A DNA stretch of 64,000 bases from Calamus simplicifolius (Eukaryota > Streptophyta > Magnoliopsida > Arecales > Arecaceae): NCBI GenBank assembly GCA_900491605.1, contig UESW01004383.1, positions 178,079 to 242,078 on the forward strand, in the 5' to 3' direction. This document shows positions 53,795 through 64,000 of this stretch, one piece after another (the stretch's first letter is position 1; every line of letters begins with the position of its first letter). Position numbers and translations under genes: made by a program. The notes beneath the pieces are model-generated. The model saw nothing but the letters and a program-made list of their open reading frames with translations. It searched no databases and was not told the origin of the DNA.

Positions 53795-53806
53795 TGGTAT
53801 CAGAGC
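53795..53806 (+). other. Primer binding site of element F
   Basis: TGGTATCAGAGC, complementary to the 3' end of plant initiator tRNA-Met, 2 bases after the LTR end. Confidence 0.92.
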
Positions 53807-53853
53807 AAGTGCTCATTTGAATTTGGTCTAACGATCAAGAGCTAAAGATCCAA

Positions 53854-54910
53854 ATGACAGCTCAAGCTAGTTCATCTTACTTAGAAGGTCAATCCACTAA
53901 TCGACCTCCTTTGTTTAATGAAACTAATTATGGTTATTGGAAAGCTAGGATGAAAATTTTTATTCAAGCACTTGACTATGACTTATGGGGTATCATAGTT
54001 AATGGTCCACACACACCCACAATTAGAGTAGATAACATGGTGATTCCTAAGCCGAAAACGGAATGGGATGAACATGATAAAAAGTTGGCACAACTTAATG
54101 CCAAGGCTATGAATGTTTTATATTGTTCACTAGATGCAAATGAATTTAATCAAATTTTTACATGTATTTCCGTGAAAGAAATTTGGGATAGATTAGAGGT
54201 TACCCATGAGGGTACAAATCAAGTTAAAGAATCAAAGATTAATATTTTAGTGCATAAATATGAATTGTTTAGCATGGAACAAACTGAAACCATCACATGC
54301 ATGTACACAAGATTCACTGATATTGTAAATGGTTTGAAAAGTCTAGGTAAGACCTATACTAATTCTGAACTTGTGCGTAAAATTCTTAGGTCACTTCCAA
54401 GATCGTGGGAAGCGAAGGTGACTGCCATCCAAGAAGCAAAGGACTTAAATGTGTTACCTTTGGAAGAGCTACTTGGATCCTTGATGACTCATGAGCTAAC
54501 AATGAAACAACATCAAGAGGATGAAGTCAAGAAAAAGAAGACAATCACTCTCAAAGCTGCAGAAAAGGATATAAGAAGCAGTGATGAAGAAGAGGAAGAT
54601 GACGAGACAGCTCTCCTTGCAAGAAAATTTAAGAAATTCATGCAAAGAAGGAGACCCTTCCACAAGAAGAAATCTGGAACAAAAATGGAAGGAGAAAAGG
54701 AGAAAGAGAAGGACAAAGAAAAAGAAAAGGAGCCCTTATGAGTGTAAGAATCCAGGGCATTTTAGATATGACTGTCCTCAACTGAAGAAAGCCTACAAGA
54801 AGAAAAAGAATGCGTATGTTGCAACTTGGAGCGACAGCGATAAATCCTCTTCAGAGAAAGAACAAAAAGAAGTTGCAAACATTTGCTTTATGGAAAACGA
54901 TGACAACGAG
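53854..54910 (+). pseudogene. Element F gag
   Basis: Starts MTAQASSSYLEGQSTNRPP at 53854. It follows B's gag closely: LFNETNYGYWKARM, LYCSLDANEFNQI, RLEVTHEGTNQVKES and LPRSWEAKVTAIQEAKDL. A frameshift near 54725-54740 moves into a second frame with the zinc knuckle. The knuckle reads YECKNPGHFRYDC, without the first Cys that B has (CYEC). It ends at 54910, the point matching B's splice donor, and runs straight into protease sequence. Confidence 0.85.
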
Positions 54911-56275
54911 GAGTGTCTTGCGGCCAAAAGAGCAAAGCGAAAGTTGTATCTCGATAGTGGCTGCTCAAGACACATGATGGGTGACAAGGATCAATTCGTC
55001 ACCCTTGAAAGCAAAAGAGGAGGAGTTGTTACGTTTGGTGACAATGGCAAAGGCCAAATCATGGGGTTTGGTAAAATTCAAATAACTCCCTCCATATATT
55101 AAAAATGTTTTATATGTCAATGGTTTAAAACATAATCTAATTAGTATTAGTCAATTATGTGATAAATGTTTTAAAGTATCATTTGAAGCTTCTATCTGCA
55201 CTGTGTCTAATCCCATTGATAATAGTATTATTTTTACTGGAAATAGAAATGGCAATGTATACTTGATTGATTTAAACAATTTGTCTACTAGTAATCATTG
55301 CTTAGTTGCTAATAATGCTAATATGAATGAGATTGGTTGGTTATGGCATCGTAGATTAGGTCATGCAAGCACACACCTAATTTCAAAATTAATTAGAATG
55401 GATTTAGTAAAGGTCTTCCACAACTAGATTTGAAAATAAAAAATTTGAGATGCATGTCAATTTGGAAAATAAACTAAAAACTCTTTCAAAACTAAAAATA
55501 TTGTTTTCACTTCTAGGCTACTTGAACTACTTTACATGGATCTTTTTGGACCTACTAGAACCACTAGTCTAGGAGGAAAAAAATATGGTCTTGTGATTAT
55601 AGATGATTATTCTAGATACACTTGGGTATTGTTTTTAGCTCATAAAGATGAGACCTTTCCATTATTTTTGAAATTCTTCAAGAAGGTCACAAATGAGAAA
55701 AACAACACCATAGTGTCTCTTAGAAGTGATCATGGCACTGAATTTAAAAATCATTTATTTGAAAACTTTTGCATTGAAAATGGAATCCATCATAATTTTT
55801 TAGCACCTAGAACATCACAACAAAATGGAGTTGTAGAAAGAAAAATAGAACTTTAGAAGACATGGCTCATACCATGCTATGTGAAAGCAACCTACCAAAA
55901 TACTTTTGGACCGAAGCTATAAACACGGCATGCTATATTCTTAATAGAGCTTTAATTAGGCCAATCATTAAGAAAACTCCTTATGAACTATGGAACAATA
56001 GAAAACCAAACATAAGTTACTTTCATGCATTTGGTTGTAAATGTTTCATTCATAATAATGGTAAAGATAATCTAGAAAAATTTGATGCAAAATATGATGA
56101 AGGCATTTTCTTAGGATATTCAACATCTAGTAAAGCCTATAGAGTGTTTAACAAGAGAAACTTAATTGTAGAAGAATCTATTCATGTGATTTTTGATGAA
56201 TCTTTAGCATCGAGTTCAGGAAAGATTGATGATGAGGAAGATACAAAGATATTAGAAAAGACATTAAAAAATTGA
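54911..56275 (+). pseudogene. Element F protease and integrase
   Basis: Protease entry CLAAKRAKRKLYLDSGCSRH with the DSG motif, directly joined to gag and in the same frame. A stop at 55100-55102 follows TPSIY. GAG_pre-integrase (IGWLWHRRLGHAS) and the integrase core follow, with MDLFGPTRTTS, IDDYSRYTWV, RSDHGTEF and QQNGVVER. Breaks are near 55425, 55455-55535 and 55855. The part where B has its frameshift (TNEKNNTIVSLRSDHG) reads through here. A LGYSTSSKAYRVFNKRNL block closes it. Confidence 0.85.
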
Positions 56276-57985
56276 ATATAAATGTATCTTCGGATCATGA
56301 ATAAGAAGTTAAAGATGATGATTCTCCTTGTGTTGATGTTGTTGATGCAAATCATAATGATGTAGATCTTCCTAGAGATTGGAGATATGCCTATGGTCAT
56401 CCAAAAGAATTAATTATAGGTGATCCATCTCAAGGAGTAAGAACTAGATCATCAATGAGAAACATCAATAATCATCTTGCATTTGTATCTCAAATTGAAC
56501 CTAAAACTATTGAAGAGGCTGAAAAAGATAATAATTGGATGTTAGCTATGCAAGAGGAATTAAATCAATTTACTAGAAATAATGTATGGACCCTTGTAGA
56601 TAGACCTAAAGATCATTCAGTTATAGGATCAAAATGGATATTTAGAAATAAATTAGATGAAAATGGCATAGTAATTAGAAACAAAACTAGATTAGTCGTA
56701 AAAGATATAATCAAGAAGAAGGAATTGATTTTGATGAAACTTTTGCACCTGTAGCTAGATTAGAAGCAATTAGATTATTACTCGCATTTGCATGTCATAT
56801 GCATATCAATTTATTTCAAATGGATGTTAAAAGTGCATTTTTAAATGGATTTATAAATGAAGAAGTTTTTGTTGAACAACCACCTGGTTTTGAAGGTCAT
56901 AAATTTTCAAATCATGTTTTAAAATTGCACAAAGCACTATATGGTTTAAAACAAGCACCTAGAGCTTGGTATGAAAGATTAAGTAAATTTCTGATTGAAA
57001 ATGATTTTACAAGAGGAAATGTTGATAAAACACTATTTTTGAAAAGAAAAGATAAAGATTTATTAGTAGTACAAATATATGTTGATGATATTGTATTCGG
57101 TGCTACTAACAATCTTTTGTGTCAAGAATTTGCTAAGTTAATGCAGGGTGAATTCGAAATGAGCATGATGGGAGAACTTAACTTCTTCCTAGGACTTCAA
57201 ATCAAGCAAAGCAAAGAGGGGATTTTCATCAATCAAGCAAAATACACAAAAGAACTTCTCAAGAAGTTTGGAATGGAGTCAATCAAACCACTTGGAACAC
57301 CTATGAGTCCTTCATGCAAATTGGACAAAGATGAAGATGGTAAGAAAGTAGATCAAAAACATTATAGAGGTATGATCGGATCTCTTCTTTACTTAACAGC
57401 TAGTAGACCAGATATCATGTTTGTTATTTGTTTATGTGTTAGATTTCAATCTGAACCTAAAGAATCTCACTTAATTGCTGTGAAAGGAATCTAAAGATAT
57501 TTAAGTGGAACTAAAAATGTAGGTTTATGGTACTCTAGAGACTCAACATTAAACTTGATTGCATATTTTGATTCTGACTATGCTGGATGCAAACTAGATA
57601 GAAAAAGCATAAGTGGTGCATATCAATTTTTAGGAAGTAACTTAATCTCTTGGTTTAGCAAAAAGCAAAATTCGGTTGCATTATCAACTGCTGAAGCAGA
57701 ATATGTTGCAGCTGGAAGTTGCTGTGCTCAAATCCTTTAGATTAAGAGACAACTTAATGAATATGGCATAACACTTGATACAACTCCTATTAGATGTGAT
57801 AATATGAGTGCAATAAATTTAACAAAAAATCCAATTCAACATTCAAAAATAAACACATTAAAATTAGATATCACTTTATAAGAGAACATGTAGCTAATAA
57901 TGAAATTTGTCTTGATTATATTAATACTGAAGAACAATTAGCTGATATATTTACAAAACCTTTAAGTGAAGAGAGATTTTGTTAA
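56276..57985 (+). pseudogene. Element F reverse transcriptase and RNase H
   Basis: RT with WMLAMQEELNQF, MDVKSAFLNGFINEEV, LHKALYGLKQAPRAWYER, the catalytic YVDDIVFG and SRPDIMFVICLCVRF. Breaks lie near 56700-56760 and at the TAA at 57492-57494. RNase H (57555-57985) has YFDSDYAGCKLDRKS and SVALSTAEAEYVAA, then a TAG at 57738-57740 and a DIFTKPLSEERF end near 57947-57980. It is non-functional. Confidence 0.85.
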
Positions 57986-58212
57986 CTTAGAGGTGAATTA
58001 GGGATTTATGACCCTTTGGAATGATTTTGAAACTCTAAGGAATGACTATCTAGATTTCTATTAATTTCTTGATATTCCTTTCATAATTTTAAGGATAAAT
58101 TATCTAGTCATCTGAGCAATTTGATTTTTCATATTCCAAAGATTTTTTAAAATTTTATTGAATCTATTTTGACAAGTTTCAGATGTTTGAATCTTAGTTG
58201 TTTTTTCTCTGA

Positions 58213-58425
58213 TACTGTCAGTGGAGTCGACACCTCAGTTTGAGGAGTCGACACCTCGTCTTTGTCGCTCTTGGTCCCTGACCTTGGAGCCGACACCCGT
58301 ATAAGTGGAGCTGACTCCAGTTCGAGCGCTGACTGTGTTAGCGATTTGGAGTCGACACCCAACTTTGCAGGAGTTGACACCTGGGGGTCCTAAATTGACT
58401 TTATTAGGGCAGAGTCGACACCTTC
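58213..58425 (+). repeat. GTCGACAC motif array before third ORF of F
   Basis: About seven GGAGTCGACACC / GGAGCCGACACC motifs about 100-310 bp before the third ORF's ATG at 58528. It mirrors the array at the same place in element B and resembles the U3 arrays. Confidence 0.8.
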
Positions 58426-58527
58426 GTCATTTCATTCGTTTTCAATCCTTAACCAAACTCTTCCCAAACTCTCTCAAAACCTCCCCAACTCAAATTCCAC
58501 TCTATTCGAACTTTCCTAAGGATCTAA

Positions 58528-59897
58528 ATGGCACCTAAGCAGAGAGGATATGTACTTGGACCGCCCGTGATGACTGGGAAGCGTTCGGCGAGGTGACCCA
58601 TCCGCGAGCCGTCTCCGAGCGAGGATTCTGCAACCCAATCTGACAATCCAGGCCCTTCTTCTCCTCAGGTAGACACCTTAGCCGGGAGAGTAATTACCAT
58701 GGGTAGAAAGGTCGATTTCGAATTCTTTGAGTCCGAGGGTTTTTCAATTGGAAATCAACTCAAAGAGCTAGGTTGGGATAAAGTGTGCTCATTAGATGTT
58801 CCTACCTATCCGGCCCTAGTCAAGGAGTTCTACTTCAATTTGTCAAGAGGTGATGGTGGGATCGTAAGCTCTGTTAGAGGTAAAAGAGTCCACCTTACTT
58901 TTCAGAAATTAGGAAATCTTTTAAGCATTCCTATCATCGGATTACTAGCAGATATTCACAGTGAGAGGTCAGATGCTCTGTCAAGGATGTTAGGGAGAGA
59001 AGTAACAAAATTTGAAGAGGTTAGGGCTAACCAATTGCCCTTGGAGTTGAGGTTACTTCATAATATTTGCAGCAGAATTTTATTCCCTAAGACCGGACGA
59101 TTTGAGTATGTCTCGAAGCGAGACATAGTGGTGATGGATAGTGTGTTGACTGGTCAACCCATAAACCATGCTGCAATGATGATTTTCTATATGGCCGAGG
59201 CTGGAGGAAAAAGGAGATCTTCCCTACCCTACGGTATGATTTTGACTATGATTTTCAGGAGCCAAGGAGTTATGATTTTGGATAATGAGCCTTCCAAGAA
59301 CCTTAGGCATACTGACTACTATAGTTTGGCTACAGTTCATCGGATGGGATTTGTGAAGGTTAATGGACAATGGGAGAAGAAAGGCAGTTTGGATGAGAGA
59401 GCCACTGAAATGAGGTCTTCAGCACCTTTTGAGGCTGGTCCGTCTGTGAGGGTTCCTTCTCCACAGCCTGGCAGTCCTACTCCTGCTCCTGCTCTGGTAC
59501 CTCCATCTCCTTCATCTGTCGGATTTTCGGACATTCAATTGGAGCAACTTAAAAGTCTACTTGCTGCTCAGAAGGAAGAAATGAAGACTAAGTTTGACAG
59601 TCAATTTATGAATTTAAGAGTCTTTATTCTTTGGATGATCGCATTGGAAAAATTGAGTCCACTCTTGGCTCATCTGCTGAATCCTTAAGGAATGATCTAA
59701 AGAATATATTTGAAGAACTTAAGGATATTTGTGAAGACTCAGAAACCTACTCCAGATGCAATGCTAAACTTCAAGATAAGATTATGACTGCATGTGTATT
59801 TGTGGACAGAAGGTTAAAAGAATTTGTAAGAACTCAGAGCGACGGGATGGGAAGAATTCTAGAAGACTTACAGAGACTTATTAGAAAGAATATTTGA
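58528..59897 (+). pseudogene. Element F third ORF: plant-transposon-type domain plus coiled coil
   Basis: Starts MAPKQRGYVLG at 58528, followed by an in-frame TGA at 58594-58596, then a Ser/Pro-rich linker. The globular domain runs from 58699: GRKVDFEFFESEGFSIGNQL, YPALVKEFYFNLSRGDGG, VRGKRVHLTFQKLGNLL, LRLLHNICSRILFPKTGRF, RRSSLPYGMILTMIFRSQG and LRHTDYYSLATVHRMGF. A Pro-rich linker and a coiled coil follow (IQLEQLKSLLAAQKEEMK), then a frameshift near 59625 and DDRIGKIESTLG to RRLKEFVRTQSDG. The same design is seen in B. It resembles the 'putative plant transposon protein' family, function unknown. No membrane segment is seen. Confidence 0.72.
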
Positions 59898-60414
59898 TTA
59901 TCTTGCTATGTAATGACTTTATTAATGTAGTTTGATGTTTGTTTTAATGAAGAATAGTTGATGTATGTTTATCTTTAAATTTTCATGTAATGAAGAATAG
60001 GTTGATGTTTGACAATGAACAGTTTCACTTTGTAATACCTGACTTTTTGATGTAATGAAATTATCTTTTGATCTATTAATTTTATCATTTTACTCTTCTT
60101 AATCTTTTTGTTGATTACCAAAAAAGGGGAGAAAGTTATGTCGTATATGCATTGATTAGTTATGCTTTGATTGGTATTTGATTGGTATTAAATTATTTTG
60201 GATATGCATTAATTTAAATAAGCTTAAGTGAAAATTGATATAACTGAATTCTAGGTATCAAACACTAAAATGTAAAGCAAAAGGAAGAACAATTGTTAAA
60301 TTGAACTTCATACGGGGAGCTACCTTATTCAGGGGGAGCTTACCTGTGAGGATCACATCTTTGAAAATTTTGATTTGAGAATCCTATGCATATACTCAAT
60401 GTTTTTATAATTAT
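59898..60414 (+). other. 3' non-coding part of element F
   Basis: Stretch between the third ORF and the polypurine tract. Contains AAAAAAGGGGAGAAAG at about 60119-60134, a second polypurine-like tract, and a GGGGGAGCTTACC stretch near 60331. No gene is seen. Confidence 0.5.
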
Positions 60415-60429
60415 AAAAAAGGGGGAGAT
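60415..60429 (+). other. Polypurine tract of element F
   Basis: AAAAAAGGGGGAGAT directly before the 3' LTR, identical in its core to those of B and G. Confidence 0.9.
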
Positions 60430-61905
60430 TGTTGACCCAATTATTGATTTTGATGATTAATAAAGGAATTAAGTATATTCATTGTGTTACTAATAAATTT
60501 AACAAGTGTTTTAGGGCTTAAAAATATTTGTTTAATCAAAAGGCATCAAGAAACGTGTTTTGAATCAAGTGCCAAAGGTAAGTTTCAAAATTCAGAGCCT
60601 GGAGTCGACACCTAGAAAGTCTGGAGCCGACCCCATGGCCAATCAAATATCTTTCTGATTTTTGATATGGTCCGAAGCCGACACCCAGAGTTTCGGAGTC
60701 GACACTTACAGTGTCTGGAACCAACTCCGGCACGATGACAGAACACATGATTTTTGACTACCTTGGAGCCGACACTTACAGTCTTTTGGAGCCGACACCT
60801 AAACATGGTGAGCCGATACTTTACTTTTTCGGAGCCGACTCCTCAACGAGCTCAGAACTTTCTATTTTTGGATACACGACTTGGAGCCGACACCTGAAAA
60901 GTTGGAGCCGACTCCAACCTGTCAGGAACGGTTTTTTAAATTGCCAGATTAGCTCAAACGGTAATATTTCTTTACCTAACCCCTAACGGCTATATTTCAT
61001 GTATGGAAAAACTTTTCAGGTACTTTCCAACGGCTAGTTTCACACCCAAAAATGGATTAAACAGAATCTATAAAAGGGGGAAGAGCGTTCATTTGAAAAA
61101 AAATAAGGAAAAAATGGAAAATATAGAGAAATCATATTGAAAAAATCCGAGAGGTCTTGAGCAAGAAATCAAGAGAAAAGAATCCACGCTCAAATTCTTC
61201 CACTCCAAAAAGCTCATAGAGAAATCCAAGGCGTTCAACTTAAAAATCGAAGGATTTTCCAAAAGAAGAAAAAGCCCTATTTTTGTGATTTCCCAACTTC
61301 TCATCTGCAACATCTGTGAAGAATCAGAGCTGAGGCTTGATTCAACATCTCAAAAGAGAAGAGGAAAAGAAGAAAAGAAGAAAAGCTCAAATCCAATCAT
61401 CTTCAAATCAGGCTTTTCTAAACTTATTTATTTACTTTGAATATTTGATCATTTAAGGAGCTGTGTGTTATTGTAAACATTATTCTTTCTTGTTTTTGCT
61501 AGTTCAATCAGGGGGATTGGATTAGTGGAGGTAATATACCTCGGGACAAGCTAGAGTAACTTGTGTTTGGGTTTTGTGCTGGTGAGCCCGAAAACCAGCT
61601 GGGTTTGTTGTGATCCCTGGGAAACAACAAGTTTTGAGTTGTGATCTTGTAAAACAACTCGGCTGTAATCTACTTGATTATAGTGTGGACCCAAGTAGAA
61701 CTTGGGAGTGGACGTAGGTGTTGGATACACCGAACCACTATAAAATTTTTATGTTTGTCGTACTTTAATTGTCTATCTCTCTATCTCTTCATTTGTGATT
61801 GAAATTTATTCTGCACTTAATTATTTCAAAGCCAATAGTTTTAAAAGGTTAAAATTTTTAAGAACCCAATTCACCCCCCCTCTTGGGTTGCCATCTGGGC
61901 CAACA
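60430..61905 (+). repeat. 3' LTR of element F
   Basis: Partner of 52320-53792. Motif array at about 60600-60915; TATA box at 61068-61076. Ends CATCTGGGCCAACA. By eye it shows clearly more differences from the 5' LTR than the two LTRs of B do from each other. Confidence 0.9.
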
Positions 61906-61970
61906 AGGACATTAGAAATTTCTTATTCTTCTAGCATATATTCAATTTTGAGTTTCCAAATTTCATAGTT
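61906..61970 (-). pseudogene. 65-bp copia gag relic between elements F and G
   Basis: On the minus strand it reads YEIWKLKIEYMLEE, a stop, then EISNVL, which is like the N-terminal region of copia gag proteins (xFxxWKxKMExxL). It lies in the same orientation as element D, whose coding sequence stops at 45518. It may be the displaced gag of D, or belong to another copia copy into which G inserted. Confidence 0.45.
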
Positions 61971-63661
61971 TGTTGGCCCAGATGGCAACCCAAGTGGGGG
62001 GGGGGTGAATTGGGTTCTTAAAAATTTAAGCCTTTTTAAAATGTTTTAAACAACTTAACTCAAGATGTGCAAGTGAGAGAAATTAACTTAAGCAATGCAC
62101 AAACAAAATATAAGAGAGATAGAGTGAGAGACAATTAAGCACGGCAAACACAAGGTTTTATAGTGGTTCGGCGCAACCAGCACCTACGTCCACTCCCAAG
62201 ATTCACTTGGGTCCATAGTATAATCTCTCTAGATTACAGCCGAGTTGTTTTACAAGCTCACAACTCAAACTTATTGTTTTCACGGGCGCACAACGAACCC
62301 AGCCGGTTTTACACGGGCTTACCAGCACAAATCCAACACGTTGTTTTTCACGGGCTCACAACTAACCCAACACAAGCACTCCGGCTTGCAACGAGGTATA
62401 ATAACCTCCACTGATTCAATCCACTGATTGAATCAGCAAACAACCAAAATAACAGAGTTTAAATATTGAAATGCTCCCCTTGAGCAAATATACAAATAAA
62501 GTATAAAAAGGGTTAGAAAAGCCTTATAAGATTGCAGATGGTTGTGGCTTTGGCTTTCTTCCTTCTCCTCTTTAACTCCTCTTGAAGTATTGAATCAAGC
62601 CTCAGCAAGATCCTTGACCGTTTGAAAACTTTGGAGTTGAGATGAAGCTTTTTCTCCTTTTGTTGAATGTTGAAAATCCTTCGAGTTGATCTTTGAAAAG
62701 CTTTTGGATTTTCTTTTGGCTCTTGTGGATTGATGATCTGGAGTAGATGAAACTTCCTCTTTGATTTCACTCCTTTTGAATCACTCTATTTTGAACTAGA
62801 AGATTTTTCCAATAAGGCTCTGTTTTTCCCTCTTTTGAAAGATATTCTTTTCTCTTTTTGATTTTCTATCTCTGGATTGTATTGATTGAAAAGAGCTCCT
62901 CTATTTATAGATTCTGCAAAAATATCCGTTAGAGACAAAGAAAAATAGCCATTATTTGAAAATCTTACCGTTGAAGCTGATGTGTCATCGTGAAAAATCG
63001 CGTCCAGATTTCGTGGAGTCGACTCGAGCTTTATGGGAGTCGGCTCGCACAGACCATTCCAGAAACACCTAACTTTCAGGGGTCGACTCGAGATATGCGG
63101 GGAGTCGACTCGAGAAGTGCTCAAAATGAGCCTTTCTGCCGTCTGAGTCGAGTCAGCTCGCACAGTCCATGAGTCGGCTCGCGAAGGTTCAGGGATCGAC
63201 TCTTGAAAACTCAAGTGTCGACTCAGGACAACATTGAAAATCAGACATTTGGGGAGTCGACTCGGAAACCCTTGAGTCGGCTCGGGAGCGATACAAAAGT
63301 CAGAAAAATGTTCTGATAGACTTTAAAACTCATCCCAAATAAATTTAAATATAAATGTGACTTGAATACATTAAATATGACATTAAGCATGGATTCAAGA
63401 CATGTTTCAAGAAATCATAGATTGATATATAACATGTAAAGAATTCCTTTTTGAAATCTTTAAGTATAGAGCTTGAAACTTCTTTTTCAAATTGATTCAA
63501 AACTCAGTGAGTTTAAACATTTAGAGTCCATTCCTTTCATTTTGAATAAGCTCAAGGTTTTTGATAAATAAACTCATTGTTTCCTTTAAAATACTCATGG
63601 CTTTTAGAAATCATCAAAATCAATAAAGTTGGGGCAATTATGTTTCAATAATTTCTCAACA
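61971..63661 (-). repeat. 3' LTR of element G
   Basis: Runs from TGTTGGCCCAGATGGCAACC to ATTTCTCAACA on the plus strand, collinear with the LTRs of B with many differences. The TATA box reads CTATTTATAG at 62901-62910; the motif array lies at 63017-63285. Short frames inside have no motif. Confidence 0.88.
63017..63285 (-). repeat. GTCGAC motif array in U3 of G
   Basis: About ten GAGTCGACTC / GAGTCGGCTC motifs upstream of the TATA box on the element strand, as in B. Confidence 0.85.
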
Positions 63662-63675
63662 ATCTCCCCCTTTTT
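63662..63675 (-). other. Polypurine tract of element G
   Basis: ATCTCCCCCTTTTT on the plus strand, AAAAAGGGGGAGAT on the element strand, next to the LTR. Confidence 0.85.
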
Positions 63676-64000
63676 GATGATGACAAAAACATTGAGTATA
63701 TGCATTATAAAATTGAAAGATTGATGATACTAAAATCAACTTTTGTGTTCATGGAAAGGCTCCCCTCAATGAGGTAGCTCCCCCTATGAACCTCAATTTT
63801 ATAATTCATTCAGAATTTTTAAATTCAAAAACTTAAGCAAATAAACCTTTTTCTTTATGAAATTCAATTATCTCTTCCCCTTATATGAAACACATATTTT
63901 CTTTTTCTTGTTTAATTCTCTCCCCCTTATTTAATTAGGGCAATTAAAAGCATATAAGGTTTAAACAAATCTCTTCCTCTTAAATATGATGATGCATATA

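Larger units (their letters stand above)
52320..61905 (+). mobile_element. Element F: SIRE/Maximus-type Ty1/copia element without target duplication
   Basis: Two 1.47-kb LTRs (52320-53792 and 60430-61905) flank an initiator-tRNA-Met PBS, gag, protease, integrase, RT, RNase H, a third ORF and a polypurine tract. It is the same lineage as element B but a different family, with different LTR starts. The LTRs differ more than those of B, so it is older. The bases flanking it (GCACT at 52315-52319 and AGGAC at 61906-61910) do not match. It lacks the 597-bp block between gag and protease that B has. Confidence 0.88.
61971..64000 (-). mobile_element. Element G: SIRE/Maximus-type element, 3' end only
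   Basis: A 1.69-kb LTR (61971-63661) and a polypurine tract (63662-63675) with the start of an interior that resembles the same part of element B (CTCCCCTCAATGAGGTAGCT and CTCCCCCTTA-type stretches). The rest lies past the right edge. It is closely related to B but not identical. Confidence 0.85.

Noticed and set aside
1..64000. tRNA, rRNA or other structural RNA genes
   Set aside because: I looked for tRNA-like boxes and rRNA blocks. The only tRNA-related sequences are primer binding sites (30290-30301 and 53795-53806).

Overview
The window is nuclear DNA of a flowering plant, most likely a monocot. The base is long, AT-rich, intron-containing sequence, and the Ty1/copia, Ty3/gypsy and LINE families seen are those of plant genomes. 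A palm-like source is possible, but the sequence alone does not prove it. I recognise one cellular gene. Nearly all the rest is retrotransposon, much of it nested.

Layout, left to right. (1) 1-8148: 3' part of a Ty3/gypsy element of the Tat type (element A). It holds decayed pol with a second RNase H, a 24-bp minisatellite, an antisense extra ORF with a gypsy-type Transposase_28-like region, and a 3' LTR. (2) 8149-12000: gene-free, with a short L1-type RNase H fragment and an RTE-type LINE fragment, both on the minus strand. (3) 12000-20500: an XS-domain gene with three coding exons joining in frame to 882 aa. It has an Arg/Ser-rich N-terminal region, a C2H2-like finger split by intron 1, and an XS domain. 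(4) 20997-37315: a decayed minus-strand Ty1/copia element (C) with 250-260 bp LTRs. Inside it sits a young SIRE/Maximus-type copia element (B, 21455-31980) with 1.67-kb LTRs and an exact 5-bp target duplication ATAGT. (5) 37316-41663: AT-rich sequence with an RTE fragment and a 209-bp tandem duplication. (6) 41664-61970: a minus-strand copia element (D) broken by a second Tat-type gypsy element (E, 45519-52319), which is in turn abutted by a second SIRE-type element (F, 52320-61905). A 65-bp relic that reads as copia gag follows F. (7) 61971-64000: 3' LTR and start of the interior of a third SIRE-type element (G, minus strand).

The most interesting signal comes from comparing B and F. F lacks a block lying between gag and protease. 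In B this block (597 bp) is bounded by a consensus donor (GAG|GTAAGT) and acceptor (TTGCAG|GA), and F is joined exactly at those two sites and in frame. This suggests that RNA of this family was spliced between gag and pol and that the spliced RNA was reverse transcribed and inserted. Other points: all the SIRE-type LTRs carry a U3 array of GTCGAC-centred motifs, and the array appears again just before the third ORF. Element F has no target-site duplication and joins two unrelated flanks, as expected of recombination between elements. Both the gypsy and the copia elements carry an extra ORF built as a globular domain, then a Pro/Ser-rich linker, then a coiled coil, in opposite orientations.

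All domain names come from reading motifs by eye. No database search was possible.
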